This document shows, piece after piece, positions 9,578 through 21,000 of a stretch of 64,000 bases of DNA. Below the pieces are notes generated by a model. The model made no database searches, had not been told where the DNA came from, and was given only the letters and a program-made list of their open reading frames with translations. The position numbers were made by a program, and so were the translations under genes. How positions within the stretch are numbered: position 1 is the stretch's first letter; the number at the start of each line of letters is the position of its first letter. Source of the DNA: Alteraquisediminimonas sediminicola (GTDB taxonomy: Bacteria; Pseudomonadota; Alphaproteobacteria; Sphingomonadales; Sphingomonadaceae); the NCBI RefSeq assembly GCF_019740335.1, contig NZ_JAHXZS010000006.1, positions 144,865 through 208,864 on the forward strand. Reading direction: 5' to 3'.

Positions 9578-10477
9578 ATGGATGCGTGGCGTGGTATCGA
9601 TGAATTCGTTGCGGTTGCGGCGGCGGGAACATTTGCGGCTGCTGCCCGAAAATTCGGCGCAAGCACCACCCATATGAGCAGATCGGTCGCCTTATTGGAA
9701 AACCGATTGCAGGTGCAGCTGTTCCATCGCACGACCCGGATGGTCCGCCTGACCGATACCGGCAGGATGTTTTACGAGCAATGCCAGCGATTGTTGCATG
9801 ATCGGGATGAGGCGATTGCCCAGATCGGTGAACGCGGTGAACCGCAGGGCGAATTGCGGGTGACTTGTTCGGTGGCGATGGGGGAGCGTTTTATCGCCCC
9901 GATTCTGCGGCGTTATATCGAAGAATATCCCAAGGTGTCGGTCACGCTCGACCTCACCAATCAGGTGGTGGATATTATTGCTGAAGGCTATGATCTGGCG
10001 ATTCGCAGCGGAAAATTACCGGATTCGAGTCTGGTCAGCACCCGGATTGCGATGCGCTCGCTATATACTTGCGCCGCGCCTGCTTATCTGGCGCGGGCGG
10101 GTACGCTGCATTCCATCAATGATCTGGCACATCACGAATGCGTGGTCGGCACCTCATCGACATGGCAATTCGTTGTGGGCCAGCAAAATGAACTCTTTCG
10201 GCCAAAGGGGCGGTGGCGCTGCAATAGTGGGATTACCGTGATTGATGCGGCGCTGGCGGGCATGGGTATTTGCCAAGTGCCGGGTTTTTACGCCTTGCCG
10301 CATCTGGCCAATGGCAGTCTGGTTGCGCTGCTGGAGCCATTTCGCGCCAATGATGAGCAGATCTGGGCGGTGTATCCCGAACAACGGCACCAATTGCCCA
10401 AGCTGTCGATGCTGGTCGATCGCCTGCGGCATGAATTGCCCGCGATGCTCACAGGATCGCATCCGCCCGTGGCGTAG
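9578..10477 (+). CDS. LysR family transcriptional regulator
   Basis: 299 residues. N-terminal winged HTH (residues 5-62: AVAAAGTFAAAARKFGAST, MSRSVALLENRLQVQLFHRTT), followed by the type-2 periplasmic-binding-like sensor domain (RVTCSVAMGERFIAPIL, DLAIRSGKLPDSSL). It resembles the DNA-binding group often placed next to oxidoreductase or efflux genes, but there is no divergent target here: the gene upstream on the same strand is 636 bp away, and moaB is convergent downstream. Effector and targets are unknown. Confidence 0.93.
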   Translation: MDAWRGIDEFVAVAAAGTFAAAARKFGASTTHMSRSVALLENRLQVQLFHRTTRMVRLTDTGRMFYEQCQRLLHDRDEAIAQIGERGEPQGELRVTCSVAMGERFIAPILRRYIEEYPKVSVTLDLTNQVVDIIAEGYDLAIRSGKLPDSSLVSTRIAMRSLYTCAAPAYLARAGTLHSINDLAHHECVVGTSSTWQFVVGQQNELFRPKGRWRCNSGITVIDAALAGMGICQVPGFYALPHLANGSLVALLEPFRANDEQIWAVYPEQRHQLPKLSMLVDRLRHELPAMLTGSHPPVA

Positions 10478-10491
10478 ATCGTGGCTCTGAC

Positions 10492-11019
10492 TTACCGCTC
10501 TTGCAAGCGGGGCATCAGTTCCACGAAATTGCAGGGGCGGTGGCGACTATCGAGTTGGGAGAGGAGGATCTGATCCCAGCCGTCTTTCACGGCGCCGGTC
10601 GATCCCGGTAGGGCAAATATATAGGTGCCGCGCGCGACGCCCGCACAGGCGCGGGACTGGATGGTGGAGGTGCCGATGCTCGCAAAGCTGAGCCAGCGGA
10701 ACAACTCGCCAAAGCCGGGAATCAACTTGTCGCACACGCGTTCGACCGCTTCCGGGGTGACATCACGGCCCGTCACGCCGGTGCCGCCAGTCGTGATGAT
10801 GCAATCGACCGTTTCATCCTCAATCCAGCGATGGAATTGCGCCACAATTTCATCTTGATCGTCGCGCAGGATAGTCCGATCGGCGAGGATATGGCCCGCA
10901 TTGGTCAACCGCTCGACCAAAGTATCGCCAGACCGATCCTCGGCCAGCGAACGACTGTCGGACACGGTCAGCACCGCAATCCGCACCGGCAGGAAGTTGC
11001 GGCTTTCGTCAATCGGCAT
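10492..11019 (-). CDS. moaB: Molybdenum cofactor biosynthesis protein MoaB
   Basis: 175 residues of the MogA/MoaB fold: [20 protein letters not shown], then the molybdopterin-binding [16 protein letters not shown] and the [13 protein letters not shown] loop. It adenylylates or binds molybdopterin in Moco synthesis. The ATG lies inside the end of the upstream lytic transglycosylase gene (11-bp overlap). No other moa genes are nearby. Confidence 0.93.
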   Translation of the reverse strand: MPIDESRNFLPVRIAVLTVSDSRSLAEDRSGDTLVERLTNAGHILADRTILRDDQDEIVAQFHRWIEDETVDCIITTGGTGVTGRDVTPEAVERVCDKLIPGFGELFRWLSFASIGTSTIQSRACAGVARGTYIFALPGSTGAVKDGWDQILLSQLDSRHRPCNFVELMPRLQER

Positions 11020-12829
11020 TCAAGATTCTCCTATTGCCCGCGCTCATCCGCATCGCGGTTTTGCCCGTCATACCGGGAAAGCGCGGCCACATGCCCTGCG
11101 ATATAGCGGCAAGGCTGGTCGTCGGTTTATTTTCAAGCCGCTGGTACATCCAGTAATTCCGCAGCACGATCATGACATAATTGCGGGTCTCCCAATAAGG
11201 GATGGATTCGATATACAACAGCGGATCGCCGTCATGGGCGACCTGTTCATTCCACCGCGCGACTGCGCCTGGCCCGGCATTATAAGCGGCAATGACCTTG
11301 GGCAGCAGCCCGCCCGCCGTGTCTTGATCGCGTAGTTTTTCGAGATAAAGCTGGCCATATTCGAGATTAATCGATGGCCGACGCAGCGTCTGAATATCGA
11401 TGGTTTCGCCGCGACCGCGTGCGATCAATGCCGCCGTGCCGGGCATGACCTGCATCAATCCCTGTGCGCCTGCCGGGCTGACGACCTGTGGCCGAAAGTT
11501 CGATTCTTGCAAGCTATGCGCCATCAGCAATGCCCGATCCACGCGCCAGCCATTGGCCGGATTCCAATCGGGCAGGGGATAACGCGCGGCAAGGCCTGTC
11601 CGCACGCCCGCCGGGGCATTTTGCGCCAGCCATAATTGGGTGTTAGGCAGGTTCAGCCGGACGGCGAGGTTGATCAGGGCAAGGTGCTGGGATGGATCGC
11701 CAATCCGCGCCTGATGCCGGATCAATTTATCGGCCAATTCCAATTCGCCCACATCCGCAAGCGCCATCGCCACGCGGATATTGGGCAGAGTTATTATCTC
11801 GCGTTCGATCCTGCTGCCCGCTGGCATTGCGCTCTCTTCCCGCCGTTCCATCCCGAGATATTGCGCGGCGAGCATGCCGTAAAAGCTTTCGCGCTCTGCG
11901 GCGGCGCGGCGCATTCGCGCTTGCACCGTTTGCGGGCGGCCACAGGCCATTTCGGATCGCGCCGCCCAGAATTGGCCTGCGGCACGTAGATCACGATCCG
12001 TGACCCCTTCGGCGACATTGGCAAAGGCATTGGCGGCGGCGTTGCAATCTTGCTGACGCCAAGCAATCAGCCCGACAATCCAATTGGCCTGCACCGCCCA
12101 ATTGCCGCTGCCGGATGTGGCGCGGCTGGCCACGGCGCGGGCCGTGTCATCATTGCCCCGGCCATACCATGACCATGCGATGATATAGCGCAATTCCGCC
12201 AGCGCATTGGGTGAGATGTTTGCGGCCTCTGCCTCGACCAAGGCCTCCGCCTCGCCGGGCAGATCGGATTTGACGAATTGCATGACCTGCGGCTGCAATT
12301 TCGCGGCAATCGGATCAAGCGCAAGGCCGCTATCGAGCTTTTCTCGCTTGGGCGCGCCGCCGACCCAGCTCAGTTTCTGTGGCTGGGGCAGGGCGGGCAG
12401 GGTTGATGCCCCACGGGTGCGGGCGAGTCTGGTCAGCGGATCAGCCTCCACCAAATGCGGCGCACGGGCAATGAGCTCCAATAATGGCTGCAATTCAGCC
12501 TTGGGGCTGTTCTTGGCGAGAAAGAGTTCCGCCTGGGCAATATCATGCAACGGGCCGTTTTGATCGGCGTTGATCAGATTGGCCGCATCGGCCCAGCGTT
12601 GTTCACGCAGCGCCGCAAAGACCGTGCGATATTGTTGCGCCTGCGCGGGGGTCAGCACGCGCAAGGCGGCATCGTCCGAATCGAGTTGCGCGATGGACAG
12701 GGTGACCGGCGCGGTCGCGCTTTCCGCATAAGCGGTTGATGCGGACAGCATCGGGGCGGCGATGAGCATCGCCAGCAGTGCAGATGATCCTGCCAGCCCG
12801 CGATATCGACGCAACAATTGCATGATCAT
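11009..12829 (-). CDS. Soluble lytic murein transglycosylase
   Basis: 606 residues. After a signal segment ([20 protein letters not shown]) there is a long helical TPR-like U-domain and a C-terminal SLT domain. The catalytic Glu is in [18 protein letters not shown], followed by [10 protein letters not shown] and the [14 protein letters not shown] motif. It cleaves peptidoglycan in the periplasm to 1,6-anhydromuropeptides. The start at 12829 overlaps the stop of the UDG-like gene (ATGA); ATG 12823 is an alternative. Compared with E. coli Slt70 the domain order is the same. Confidence 0.94.
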   Translation of the reverse strand: MIMQLLRRYRGLAGSSALLAMLIAAPMLSASTAYAESATAPVTLSIAQLDSDDAALRVLTPAQAQQYRTVFAALREQRWADAANLINADQNGPLHDIAQAELFLAKNSPKAELQPLLELIARAPHLVEADPLTRLARTRGASTLPALPQPQKLSWVGGAPKREKLDSGLALDPIAAKLQPQVMQFVKSDLPGEAEALVEAEAANISPNALAELRYIIAWSWYGRGNDDTARAVASRATSGSGNWAVQANWIVGLIAWRQQDCNAAANAFANVAEGVTDRDLRAAGQFWAARSEMACGRPQTVQARMRRAAAERESFYGMLAAQYLGMERREESAMPAGSRIEREIITLPNIRVAMALADVGELELADKLIRHQARIGDPSQHLALINLAVRLNLPNTQLWLAQNAPAGVRTGLAARYPLPDWNPANGWRVDRALLMAHSLQESNFRPQVVSPAGAQGLMQVMPGTAALIARGRGETIDIQTLRRPSINLEYGQLYLEKLRDQDTAGGLLPKVIAAYNAGPGAVARWNEQVAHDGDPLLYIESIPYWETRNYVMIVLRNYWMYQRLENKPTTSLAAISQGMWPRFPGMTGKTAMRMSAGNRRILNAD

Positions 12830-13623
12830 TGGGCGAATAGTCTCCGAAGCAATTGCAGATCCTGCCACGCCAATGCCTTGGCGGCAGGCTTTTGCAGCAG
12901 GAAGCGCGGGTGAAGTGTGACGATAGCGCCGACCTTACCCGCATCATGGTTAATTTCCTGCATATGCTGGCGCGCATCAATCGCACCCGACCCGATCAGC
13001 GCACGGCTGGTCGCATCGCCGAGCAATAACACCGCCTGCGGGGCCGCCAATTGGGCCAAGCGCGTGGCAATCGCCGCCAAACGCGGCAGCCACGCGGCTT
13101 CGATCCGTCCGCCCGCATGGTACACGGGCAGCAGGCTTGCGACCATCACCTCTGATTCAGCCACCCCAATCGCGGCGAGCATCGCGGAAAGTAAGCGACC
13201 GGCGGGGCCATGGAGCAATTGGCCCGCTGGCGAATCGCTATCGTCCGGCCTGATGCTTTCTTCGGGTCTGTCGCCTTCTTCAGGCCGATCGACCAATATC
13301 AACAGCCGGGGCGTCGCCGATCCACGCGGGGCAAAGCGGGCAAGGCCGGGGTCGAGCATCGGCGTGGCGGAGGGGTCCTTGATCCATTCGGCAAAGGCTG
13401 ACAGGATGTCCGGCAGCGGTAAAGATGGTTCAACCATTTGAATTACATGGGTTGTTGGTGCGGGCGCGCCATTTTCTTCGCCGCCCGCGTGCCGTATTTG
13501 CACCGGGTCCGGCTTCGGCGCGGCCAGCCATGAATGGGCATCGTCGCTCACCAGACTATCCAGCCCGGCCAGCGCCCACCAGTCCAACATTTGGCCGATC
13601 ATCGGTTGCGATGTGCTATTCAT
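12826..13623 (-). CDS. Uracil-DNA glycosylase superfamily protein, divergent
   Basis: 265 residues from ATG 13623 (MNSTSQPMIGQMLDWW). The C-terminal half resembles family 4/5 uracil-DNA glycosylases: VMVASLLPVYHAGGR, AVLLLGDATSRALIG and the TLHPRFLL motif. It contains no cysteine, so the 4Fe-4S cluster of typical family 4 enzymes is absent. The water-activating GExPG loop is replaced by VDRPEEGDRPEES, with an acidic repeat (RPEEGD, RPEESI, RPDDSD). Activity as a glycosylase is therefore uncertain. It overlaps the lytic transglycosylase gene. Confidence 0.75.
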   Translation of the reverse strand: MNSTSQPMIGQMLDWWALAGLDSLVSDDAHSWLAAPKPDPVQIRHAGGEENGAPAPTTHVIQMVEPSLPLPDILSAFAEWIKDPSATPMLDPGLARFAPRGSATPRLLILVDRPEEGDRPEESIRPDDSDSPAGQLLHGPAGRLLSAMLAAIGVAESEVMVASLLPVYHAGGRIEAAWLPRLAAIATRLAQLAAPQAVLLLGDATSRALIGSGAIDARQHMQEINHDAGKVGAIVTLHPRFLLQKPAAKALAWQDLQLLRRLFAQ

Positions 13624-13830
13624 GACGCTGTTTTGCTCACAGCGCACGAGGTAGCGCGAAAGTCTGCTGTTGACGAGAGGGTCATTTCGAAGGCACGGGA
13701 CTTGTGAATCGACGCGTGTTTGCGCATCAGCGATATGCGCCAATTGCGGCGGATGATCGCGATGTGCGGCGGCAGTATATTTAAGGAGACGGGCGCGGCC
13801 CGGAGTGAAGAGCGGTTTTAGGGGAAGCTA

Positions 13831-15477
13831 ATGACGACTCGTGAATCAATGCCCTATGATGTGGTGATCGTTGGCGGAGGCCCGGCGGGCCTTTCTGCGG
13901 CGATCCGCCTCAAGCAGATCAACGCGGATCTTTCGGTCTGCGTGCTGGAAAAGGGCTCGGAAATCGGCGCGCATATTCTGTCTGGCGCGGTGTTCGATCC
14001 CAAGGCGATCGATGAACTGCTGCCTGATTGGAAGGAACAGGGCTGCGCCATGGCCGAGGTGCCGGTCACCGAAAACCATCATTGGGTGATGACGGCCAAG
14101 GGCCATATGTCTGTCCCGCATATTCTGACCCCGGGCTGGATGCACAATAAGGGGACCTATACCGGTTCGCTTGGCAATCTGTGCCGTTGGTTGGGCAGTC
14201 AGGCCGAAAATCTCGGCGTGGAAATTTTCCCGGGCTTCCCGGCAGCCGAAATTCTGTACAATGACGATGGCTCGGTCAAGGGCGTGGCGACCGGCGACAT
14301 GGGCGTCGCCCGCGATGGCAGTCATAAGGGCGATTATCAGCCGGGCATGGAATTGCATGCCAAATACACGCTGTTCGCCGAAGGCGCGCGCGGTCATCTG
14401 ACCAAGCAGTTGAAGGCGAAATACGACCTTGAAGCCGATTGCCAGCCGCAGGTCTATGGCATCGGCATGAAGGAATTGTGGGACATCGATCCTGCCAAGC
14501 ATGAACCGGGCCGGGTGATCCATACCCAAGGCTGGCCGCTGTCGGAGACCGATAGCTGGGGCGGCGGCTTCTTGTATCATCAGGCCAATGGTCAGGTGGC
14601 GCTCGGCTTTGTCGTCGCGCTTGATTATCAGAACCCGCATCTCTTCCCGTTCGAAGAATTCCAGCGCTGGAAGCAGCACCCGGAAATCCGCAAGATTCTG
14701 GAAGGCGGCAAGCGCATCTCTTATGGCGCGCGCGCGATCAATGAAGGTGGCTGGCAGTCGGTGCCAAAGCTCGCGTTCCCGGGCGGCGCGTTGATCGGCT
14801 GTTCGGCCGGTTTCGTGAACGTGCCGCGCATCAAGGGCAGCCACACCGCGATGAAATCGGGCATGCTCGCCGCAGAAAGCATTGCGCTGGCGATTGCCGG
14901 GGGCCGCGCACATGACGAGCTGGCCGATTATCAGGTCAATCTTAACGATAGCTGGATTGCGACCGAATTGAAGCTGGTCAAAAATGCCCAGCCCGCGATT
15001 GCGAAGTTCGGCGGCGATTATGGCACGTTGCTGGCCGGGATCGATATGTGGATGCGGACCCTCAAGATCGGTCTGCCGATCACGATGAAGCATCACCCGG
15101 ACTGCACCACGCTGGGCCGTAAGGATCTTTATCCGAAGATCAATTATCCCAAGCCGGATGGCGTGATCAGCTTCGATCGTCTGTCGTCGGTGTTCCTGTC
15201 GAACACCAATCATGAAGAGGATCAGCCCTGCCATCTGCAATTGGCCGATCCGAACATTCCGATCGAGGTCAATCTGGCGCTCTATGATGCGCCGGAAACG
15301 CGTTATTGCCCGGCAGGCGTGTATGAAATCGTCGGTCAGGATGAAGGTACGCCACGCCTTCAGATCAATGCGCAGAATTGCGTGCATTGCAAAACCTGCG
15401 ATATCAAGGACCCGACACAGAATATTACTTGGGTGACGCCGGAGGGCGGTGGAGGTCCGAATTACCCCAATATGTAA
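13831..15477 (+). CDS. Electron transfer flavoprotein-ubiquinone oxidoreductase
   Basis: 548 residues. Passes electrons from ETF (acyl-CoA and other dehydrogenases) to ubiquinone at the inner membrane. The FAD-binding motif is VIVGGGPAGLSAAIRL (residues 11-26). The C-terminal 4Fe-4S ligands lie in YCPAGVYE and NCVHCKTCDIKDPTQN. Length matches the family. ATG 13831 follows AGGGGAAG. The long opposite-strand frame is a shadow. The etfAB genes are not in the window. Confidence 0.97.
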   Translation: MTTRESMPYDVVIVGGGPAGLSAAIRLKQINADLSVCVLEKGSEIGAHILSGAVFDPKAIDELLPDWKEQGCAMAEVPVTENHHWVMTAKGHMSVPHILTPGWMHNKGTYTGSLGNLCRWLGSQAENLGVEIFPGFPAAEILYNDDGSVKGVATGDMGVARDGSHKGDYQPGMELHAKYTLFAEGARGHLTKQLKAKYDLEADCQPQVYGIGMKELWDIDPAKHEPGRVIHTQGWPLSETDSWGGGFLYHQANGQVALGFVVALDYQNPHLFPFEEFQRWKQHPEIRKILEGGKRISYGARAINEGGWQSVPKLAFPGGALIGCSAGFVNVPRIKGSHTAMKSGMLAAESIALAIAGGRAHDELADYQVNLNDSWIATELKLVKNAQPAIAKFGGDYGTLLAGIDMWMRTLKIGLPITMKHHPDCTTLGRKDLYPKINYPKPDGVISFDRLSSVFLSNTNHEEDQPCHLQLADPNIPIEVNLALYDAPETRYCPAGVYEIVGQDEGTPRLQINAQNCVHCKTCDIKDPTQNITWVTPEGGGGPNYPNM

Positions 15478-15478
15478 A

Positions 15479-17152
15479 ATGCTTGCGGGAAGATCGCCAT
15501 ATATTGTCTTGATGGCGGTCTTCCTCGCGCTTGTACCATCTGCCCCGGCTGTCGCACGCGCACCCGTTCGATCAGCCTTGGCCGATTATGTCCGTGCGCG
15601 GGTGGCGGATAGCGATGGCGATTCCGCCACGGCGCTGGCGGGATATCACGCCGCGTCAAAGTCTTTTCCCAATGACGCCGTATTGGCCAGTCGGCTGTTT
15701 CGTCAGGCCATTATGCAAGGCGACATGCCGCGCACGCTGGAAACTGCCCGCAAGCTCGATGCGCAAAACCGCTTGCCTGCGGATGCCCGTTTCCTGCTGA
15801 TCGTCGATGCGATCAACCATCATGATGATAGCCTCGCCAAATCCCATGCGGCGCGACTGGAGCAAGAATCGGTCTTTGGTTTTACCGGCCCGATTCTGCG
15901 GGCGTGGCTGGCCTTTGGCGCGCATGAAGCCGACCCCTTCGCGCAATTGAACGGACCCGCCGTCGATCCCTCCTTTGCCAGCTATTATGACGAGCATCGC
16001 TGCTTGCTGCTGCTCGCCAGCGGCAAGGCGAATGAGGGCGTGGCCATGGCGCGCAACCTGATCGGCTCGTCCGGCGAGGGTCGCGCGATCCGTTTACAGA
16101 TGCTGGCGGCGACCGCGTTGGCGCAGGCGGGCAAGCGCAATGAGGCGCTGGAGATACTGGCGGGCGATGACCCAACACTGGTTGCAGCGCGGCAGCGGCT
16201 GAACACTGGGCAGTCGTTCGTGCGCCCGGTCACCACCGCGACCCAAGGCATTGCCGATTTATTGTTGCGATTGGCATCGGATGTGAATCGCGAACGGGTA
16301 ACGCCGATGGCGCTGACCATCGCGCGCGCAGCGCTGTTGGCCAATCCGACCCTGACCGAAAGCCGGATGTTCACGAGCGGGCTGCTCGCTGCATCGGATC
16401 AACCGCGTCTCGGCCTCACCCTGCTGCCGGACGAGGCGCATGATGTATATGGTGCGACGATAGCAATCCTGCGTATTCAGTTGCTGGAAAAGGCAGGTGA
16501 CACGGTGCAGGCAGTGGTCGTGGCCGAACGGCTTGCCCGTGCCCCGGATGCATCAGACGAGGATTGGACGCGATTGGCCGATCTGTATAGCGATGTCGGG
16601 CGTTATCAGGATGCATCGGATGCCTTTCAACGGGCTATCGCATTGGTCGAGGCCAAAAGCGGCAAGGACGCCGTGCCTTGGTCCTATCGCCTGCTTTTTG
16701 GTGGCGCGCTGGAGAAATCCGGCGATTGGCACGCAGCGAAGGCGGAATTGACCGAGGCAGTGCGACTTGGCCCGGATCAGCCGGTGGCACTCAATTATCT
16801 CGGCTATGCCCAGCTTGCCCGGCGCGAAAATCTGGAAGAGGCGGAGAAATTGATCGAACGCGCGGCGACGCTGCGACCCGATGATCCCGCCATTACCGAT
16901 TCGCTCGGCTGGACCTATTTCGTGCGCGGCCAGCATCAAAAGGCCATCGACACGCTGGAACGCGCGGTGATCGCCGAACCGGCAGAGCCGACGATCAATG
17001 AACATCTGGGCGATGCCTATTGGCAGGTCGGTCGCAAGATCGATGCGCGTTATGCATGGAATGCGGCGCTTGTGCATGCCGAGCCAGCGGAGGCCGAACG
17101 CTTGCGGACCAAGATCGACCGGGGGCTGACACCGGAAACGACCTCTCCTTGA
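15479..17152 (+). CDS. Secreted tetratricopeptide-repeat protein
   Basis: 557 residues. ATG 15479, one base past the ETF-QO stop, gives a clean signal peptide (MLAGRSPYIVLMAVFLALVP...ARA). The C-terminal third has clear TPR units (DRYQDASDAFQRAIALV-like, AVALNYLGYAQLARRENLEEA-like, DSLGWTYFVRGQHQKAIDTL, NEHLGDAYWQVGRKIDARYA). It is probably a periplasmic scaffold; a precise role cannot be given. Its stop shares one base with the ispE start (TGATG), so the two are likely co-translated; this pairing is common in sphingomonads. Confidence 0.88.
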   Translation: MLAGRSPYIVLMAVFLALVPSAPAVARAPVRSALADYVRARVADSDGDSATALAGYHAASKSFPNDAVLASRLFRQAIMQGDMPRTLETARKLDAQNRLPADARFLLIVDAINHHDDSLAKSHAARLEQESVFGFTGPILRAWLAFGAHEADPFAQLNGPAVDPSFASYYDEHRCLLLLASGKANEGVAMARNLIGSSGEGRAIRLQMLAATALAQAGKRNEALEILAGDDPTLVAARQRLNTGQSFVRPVTTATQGIADLLLRLASDVNRERVTPMALTIARAALLANPTLTESRMFTSGLLAASDQPRLGLTLLPDEAHDVYGATIAILRIQLLEKAGDTVQAVVVAERLARAPDASDEDWTRLADLYSDVGRYQDASDAFQRAIALVEAKSGKDAVPWSYRLLFGGALEKSGDWHAAKAELTEAVRLGPDQPVALNYLGYAQLARRENLEEAEKLIERAATLRPDDPAITDSLGWTYFVRGQHQKAIDTLERAVIAEPAEPTINEHLGDAYWQVGRKIDARYAWNAALVHAEPAEAERLRTKIDRGLTPETTSP

Positions 17153-18000
17153 TGGCCACGACGATGTTGTTCGAAACGGCTTTTGCGAAGATCAACCTCG
17201 CGCTGCACGTGCGTCGGCGGCGCGACGATGGCTATCATGACATTGAAACCGTCTTCGCCTTTGCGCAGGCAGGTGATGCATTATCGGCCGAATTGGCAGA
17301 TGAGGTGTGTCTCACGCTGACCGGGCCTTTTGGCGCGGTGTTGGCGGTGGATGAGGCGGATAATCTCGTTTTAAGGGCCGCCCGCGCGGTGCAGCAATCA
17401 TTCGGCATCAAGGCCGGGGCGCATCTGACGCTGGATAAGCGCCTGCCGGTTGCCTCCGGCATTGGCGGCGGTTCGGCGGATGCGGCGGCGGCGCTGCGCT
17501 TGCTGGCGCGTCTATGGGGGCTTGATCCCAGCGACCCACGCCTGATGACGATTGCCGAACTCTTGGGGTCTGATGTGCCAGCCTGTCTGGGGTCGGTGAC
17601 CGGCTGGGCCGATGGACGGGGTTTTCCGGTACAACCGGTCGAGGCGCAGGGCTTGTCGGACACGCCGTTGCTGCTCGTCAATCCGGGCGTGGCGGTCGCG
17701 ACCGGCCCGGTGTTTCGCGCATGGGATGGGGTCGATCGCGGGCCATTGGCGGCGGACGCCAGCATCGAGGCAGCATGTGCCGGGCGGAACGATTTGCAAC
17801 CACCGGCCATATCGCTTGCGCCCGTGATCGGTGAATTGCTGGCCTTATTGGCGGATACCGCACCGCGCTTATCGCGCATGTCCGGGTCCGGGGCGACATG
17901 TTTTGCACTCTATGAAAGTCTCGCGGCCCGCGATACGGCGGCGGCGATGGTCGCCGCGCGCCACCCCGATTTCTGGACCTTAGCGACCGCACTTCGCTAA
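17152..18000 (+). CDS. ispE: 4-diphosphocytidyl-2-C-methyl-D-erythritol kinase
   Basis: 282 residues, GHMP kinase of the MEP isoprenoid pathway. N-terminal FAKINLALHVRRRRDDGYHD contains the catalytic Asp/Lys region. The ATP loop is LPVASGIGGGSADAAAALRL, and the C-terminal motif is RMSGSGATCFALYE. The start at 17152 overlaps the preceding stop; longer frames run into the TPR gene. It is convergent with smc. Confidence 0.96.
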   Translation: MATTMLFETAFAKINLALHVRRRRDDGYHDIETVFAFAQAGDALSAELADEVCLTLTGPFGAVLAVDEADNLVLRAARAVQQSFGIKAGAHLTLDKRLPVASGIGGGSADAAAALRLLARLWGLDPSDPRLMTIAELLGSDVPACLGSVTGWADGRGFPVQPVEAQGLSDTPLLLVNPGVAVATGPVFRAWDGVDRGPLAADASIEAACAGRNDLQPPAISLAPVIGELLALLADTAPRLSRMSGSGATCFALYESLAARDTAAAMVAARHPDFWTLATALR

Positions 18001-18002
18001 TA

Positions 18003-21000
18003 TTATTGCGCCAGCAATTGCTCTGCCCGTTCCAGATCGACCGACACCAGTCGACTGACGCCGCGCTCCACCATCGTCACGCCGAACAGCCGGTCCATCC
18101 GGCTCATCGTCACGGCATTATGGGTGACAATCAGATAACGGGTCTCGGTTTCCTGCTTCATCTGATCAAGCAAATCGCAGAATCGCTCGATATTCGCATC
18201 GTCGAGCGGGGCATCGACCTCGTCCAATACGCAAATCGGCGCGGGGTTGGTGAGGAACAGGCCAAAGATCAATGCGACCGCCGTCAACGCCTGTTCGCCA
18301 CCCGACAGCAGGGTCAGCGACGCGAGCCTCTTACCCGGCGGCTGGGCAAGAATTTCCAGCCCGGCCTCTAGCGGATCGTCGCTATCGACCAATTCGAGAT
18401 GCGCTTCGCCGCCACCGAACAAGGTCGTGAACAGGCGCCGGAAATGGCCGTCCACCGCCTCGAATGCGGCCAACAATCGTGCGCGGCCTTCGCGGTTGAG
18501 GCTGCCGATGGAGCCGCGCAGGCGGTTGATCGCCAGATGCAGTTCATCGCGCTCCCGCGTGCTGACCTCGCGGACCTGTTCCAATTCGCTCAATTCCTGT
18601 TCGGCGACAAGATTGACCGGGCCAAGCCGTTCGCGGTCGAGGGTCGCGCGTTCAAGCTTGGCCGATTCCCCGCCGACATCGCCGACATCCGTTGCGGCAA
18701 AGCCGATTTTCTCCGGTAATACCGGGGCAGGGCATTCAAACCGCTCACCCGCCACCCGGCCCATTTCGACCCGGCGCAATTCCTGATTTTCAAGCCGTGC
18801 CGCCGCACCCGCCCGTGTCTCACGCGCGGCCGCCAATGCTTCGCCTGTAGTGCCTGCGCCCTGTTCCGCATATCGCAGCGCGGCCTCGGCCTCTTGTTCC
18901 GATGCAGCACGTTCTATCGACAAAGCGGCGGCGCGGTCGTTTTCTGCTTCAAGCCCGGTAATCAATAGTGCCAGCCGTGCCGGGCGGTCTTGCTGTTCGG
19001 CCTGTTCACGGGTGATGTCTTCAAAACGCTGCTGCATCTCGCGCAGGCGTTTGGCCGCGTCCCCGGCGCGTGATTTCCAGCCGCGTATTTCAGCGCGAAT
19101 GGCCTCCCGACGTGCGTGATCGCGCCCGATCCGGCCTTGCAGCCCGGCCAATTCGCTGCGGGCCTGTCCGAATTGATCACGGGCACGGTCATGTTGGGCG
19201 CGCAGGTCCGCCACTTGCGCGTTGATCTGCTGTTGGTCCGGCAAGGCGGCTTTGGCGGCTTCGGCTTCGGCGCATTGCTGCTTGGCGGCATCGCGGCCAG
19301 CGGCGGCGCGGGTCGCGCGTTCATCAAGGGCGCGGCGCTGGTCGGCCAGCCGGTCAATCGCGGCGCGGGCCTGATCGCCATCGCGCAGCGCTTGGCGTTG
19401 CTCGGCTTCTGCCTTGGCCAGCGCATCGCGGGCGGAACGTTCATCCTCGCGGGCGCGATTGACCTGTTGTTGCGCAGACTGTTCGGCCTGTTCTGCCGCT
19501 GCCAATATTGCGCGGGCATCGGGCATTTGTTGTTCGAGCGCGGCGAGCCGGTTGATCCGCATCAGCCGCGCCGCGGCATCGGCACCGACCCCGGTCGCGA
19601 TATAGCCGTCCCAGCGCCGCAACCGGCCATCTTGTGTCACCAGCCGTTGCCCGACCTGCAAGATGCGTGTGCCATCGTCTTGATCGACCACCCCGACCTG
19701 TTGTAATCTGCGCCGCAACACATCCGGGGCCTGCACTTTATCGGCGAGACAAATCGCGCCTTTGGGCAAGGCCGGATCGCTTGTGTTCAGTTCGGCCCCG
19801 CCCCAATAACGAGCATTGCCGGGCTTCAGACCTGCATCCAGTTCATCGCCAAGGGCGGCGGCCAACGCCTGTTCAAAGCCCGGATCGGCGCGGACATGGC
19901 CGATGGCGCGGTCGGCGGTGTCGCCGTTTTTCAACGCCTTGCTCAATGCGCGGGCCTCGGATTCCAGCGTCGCCAATTGTGCGCGACGCTCCCCGACCTG
20001 TGCCTGCGCCACCTCGCGCGCCTTGGCGGCGGCATCGCGGGCCTGTTCGGCGGTGGCGATGGCGTCGCTCGCCGTCATGATGATCTGGCCGGTCGCGCCT
20101 GCCCGCGCCTCGGCCTCGGCCAGCGCGGTCTTGAGCGGGGCCTCATCCGGCAGGCGTTGTTGTTCGGCTGCAACCGCCGCGCAATCCTGTTCAGTGCGGG
20201 CGACTGCCTGTTTGGCGGTTTGCAAGGCGGCCTCGGCCACGCGGGCATCGGCAAGGGCGGATGCCTGTTCGGTCTGGGCGCGGGCCAAGGCCAGTTCCGC
20301 CGCATGGGTGGTTTCGGACAGATGCGCGACCAGCGCTTCGCGATTGGCCTGTTCCTTGTCGGACTGGGCCAAGGTCGTGGCCAGCGATTTATCCTCTTCC
20401 TCCAGACGGGAAAGCGCCTCTGCCGCATCATGGCCAAGCGCATCCTCGCGGCCCTGATCTTGCAGCAAGGCCTCACGACGTTCCTGCAATTCGCGCAGGC
20501 GGCGTTCGGTCATCCCCAGTTCCTGCCGGTTGCTGGCAAGCTGTTGGGCAATGTCATTGGCGGCATCTCGGGCCTTTTGCGCGGCGGCGCGGGCCTGTGC
20601 GAGGGTGGCGACGGCCTGTTCCTGCGCGGCGCGGGCCTCGTCCTGCTTTGTCTGGGCGGCTGTGACGGCGGCCTCTGCCGCGCTGGCTTCCTTGCGGGCG
20701 GCCTCGGCGGCGGCAACGGCATCGCGCCATTTGGCGAAGATCAACCGCGCCTCGAACAGCCGCACTTCCTCGGTCAGCACGCGGTAACGCTCGGCGGTGC
20801 GGGCCTGACGCTTCAGTGCATTGGCGCGTTGCTCCATCTCAGCCAGCACTTCATCCAGCCGGGTGAGATTGCCCTCGGTCGCCCGCAGCTTTTGCTCGGC
20901 ATCCTTGCGGCGGACATGAAGGCCGGAAATCCCCGCCGCCTCTTCCAGCATCTGGCGGCGTTCGGCGGGCTTGGCGGCAATAACGGCGGCAATCTTACCT

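Noticed and set aside
13846..15387. 513-codon minus-strand frame
   Set aside because: Antisense of the ETF-QO gene, whose FAD and Fe-S motifs are intact on the plus strand.
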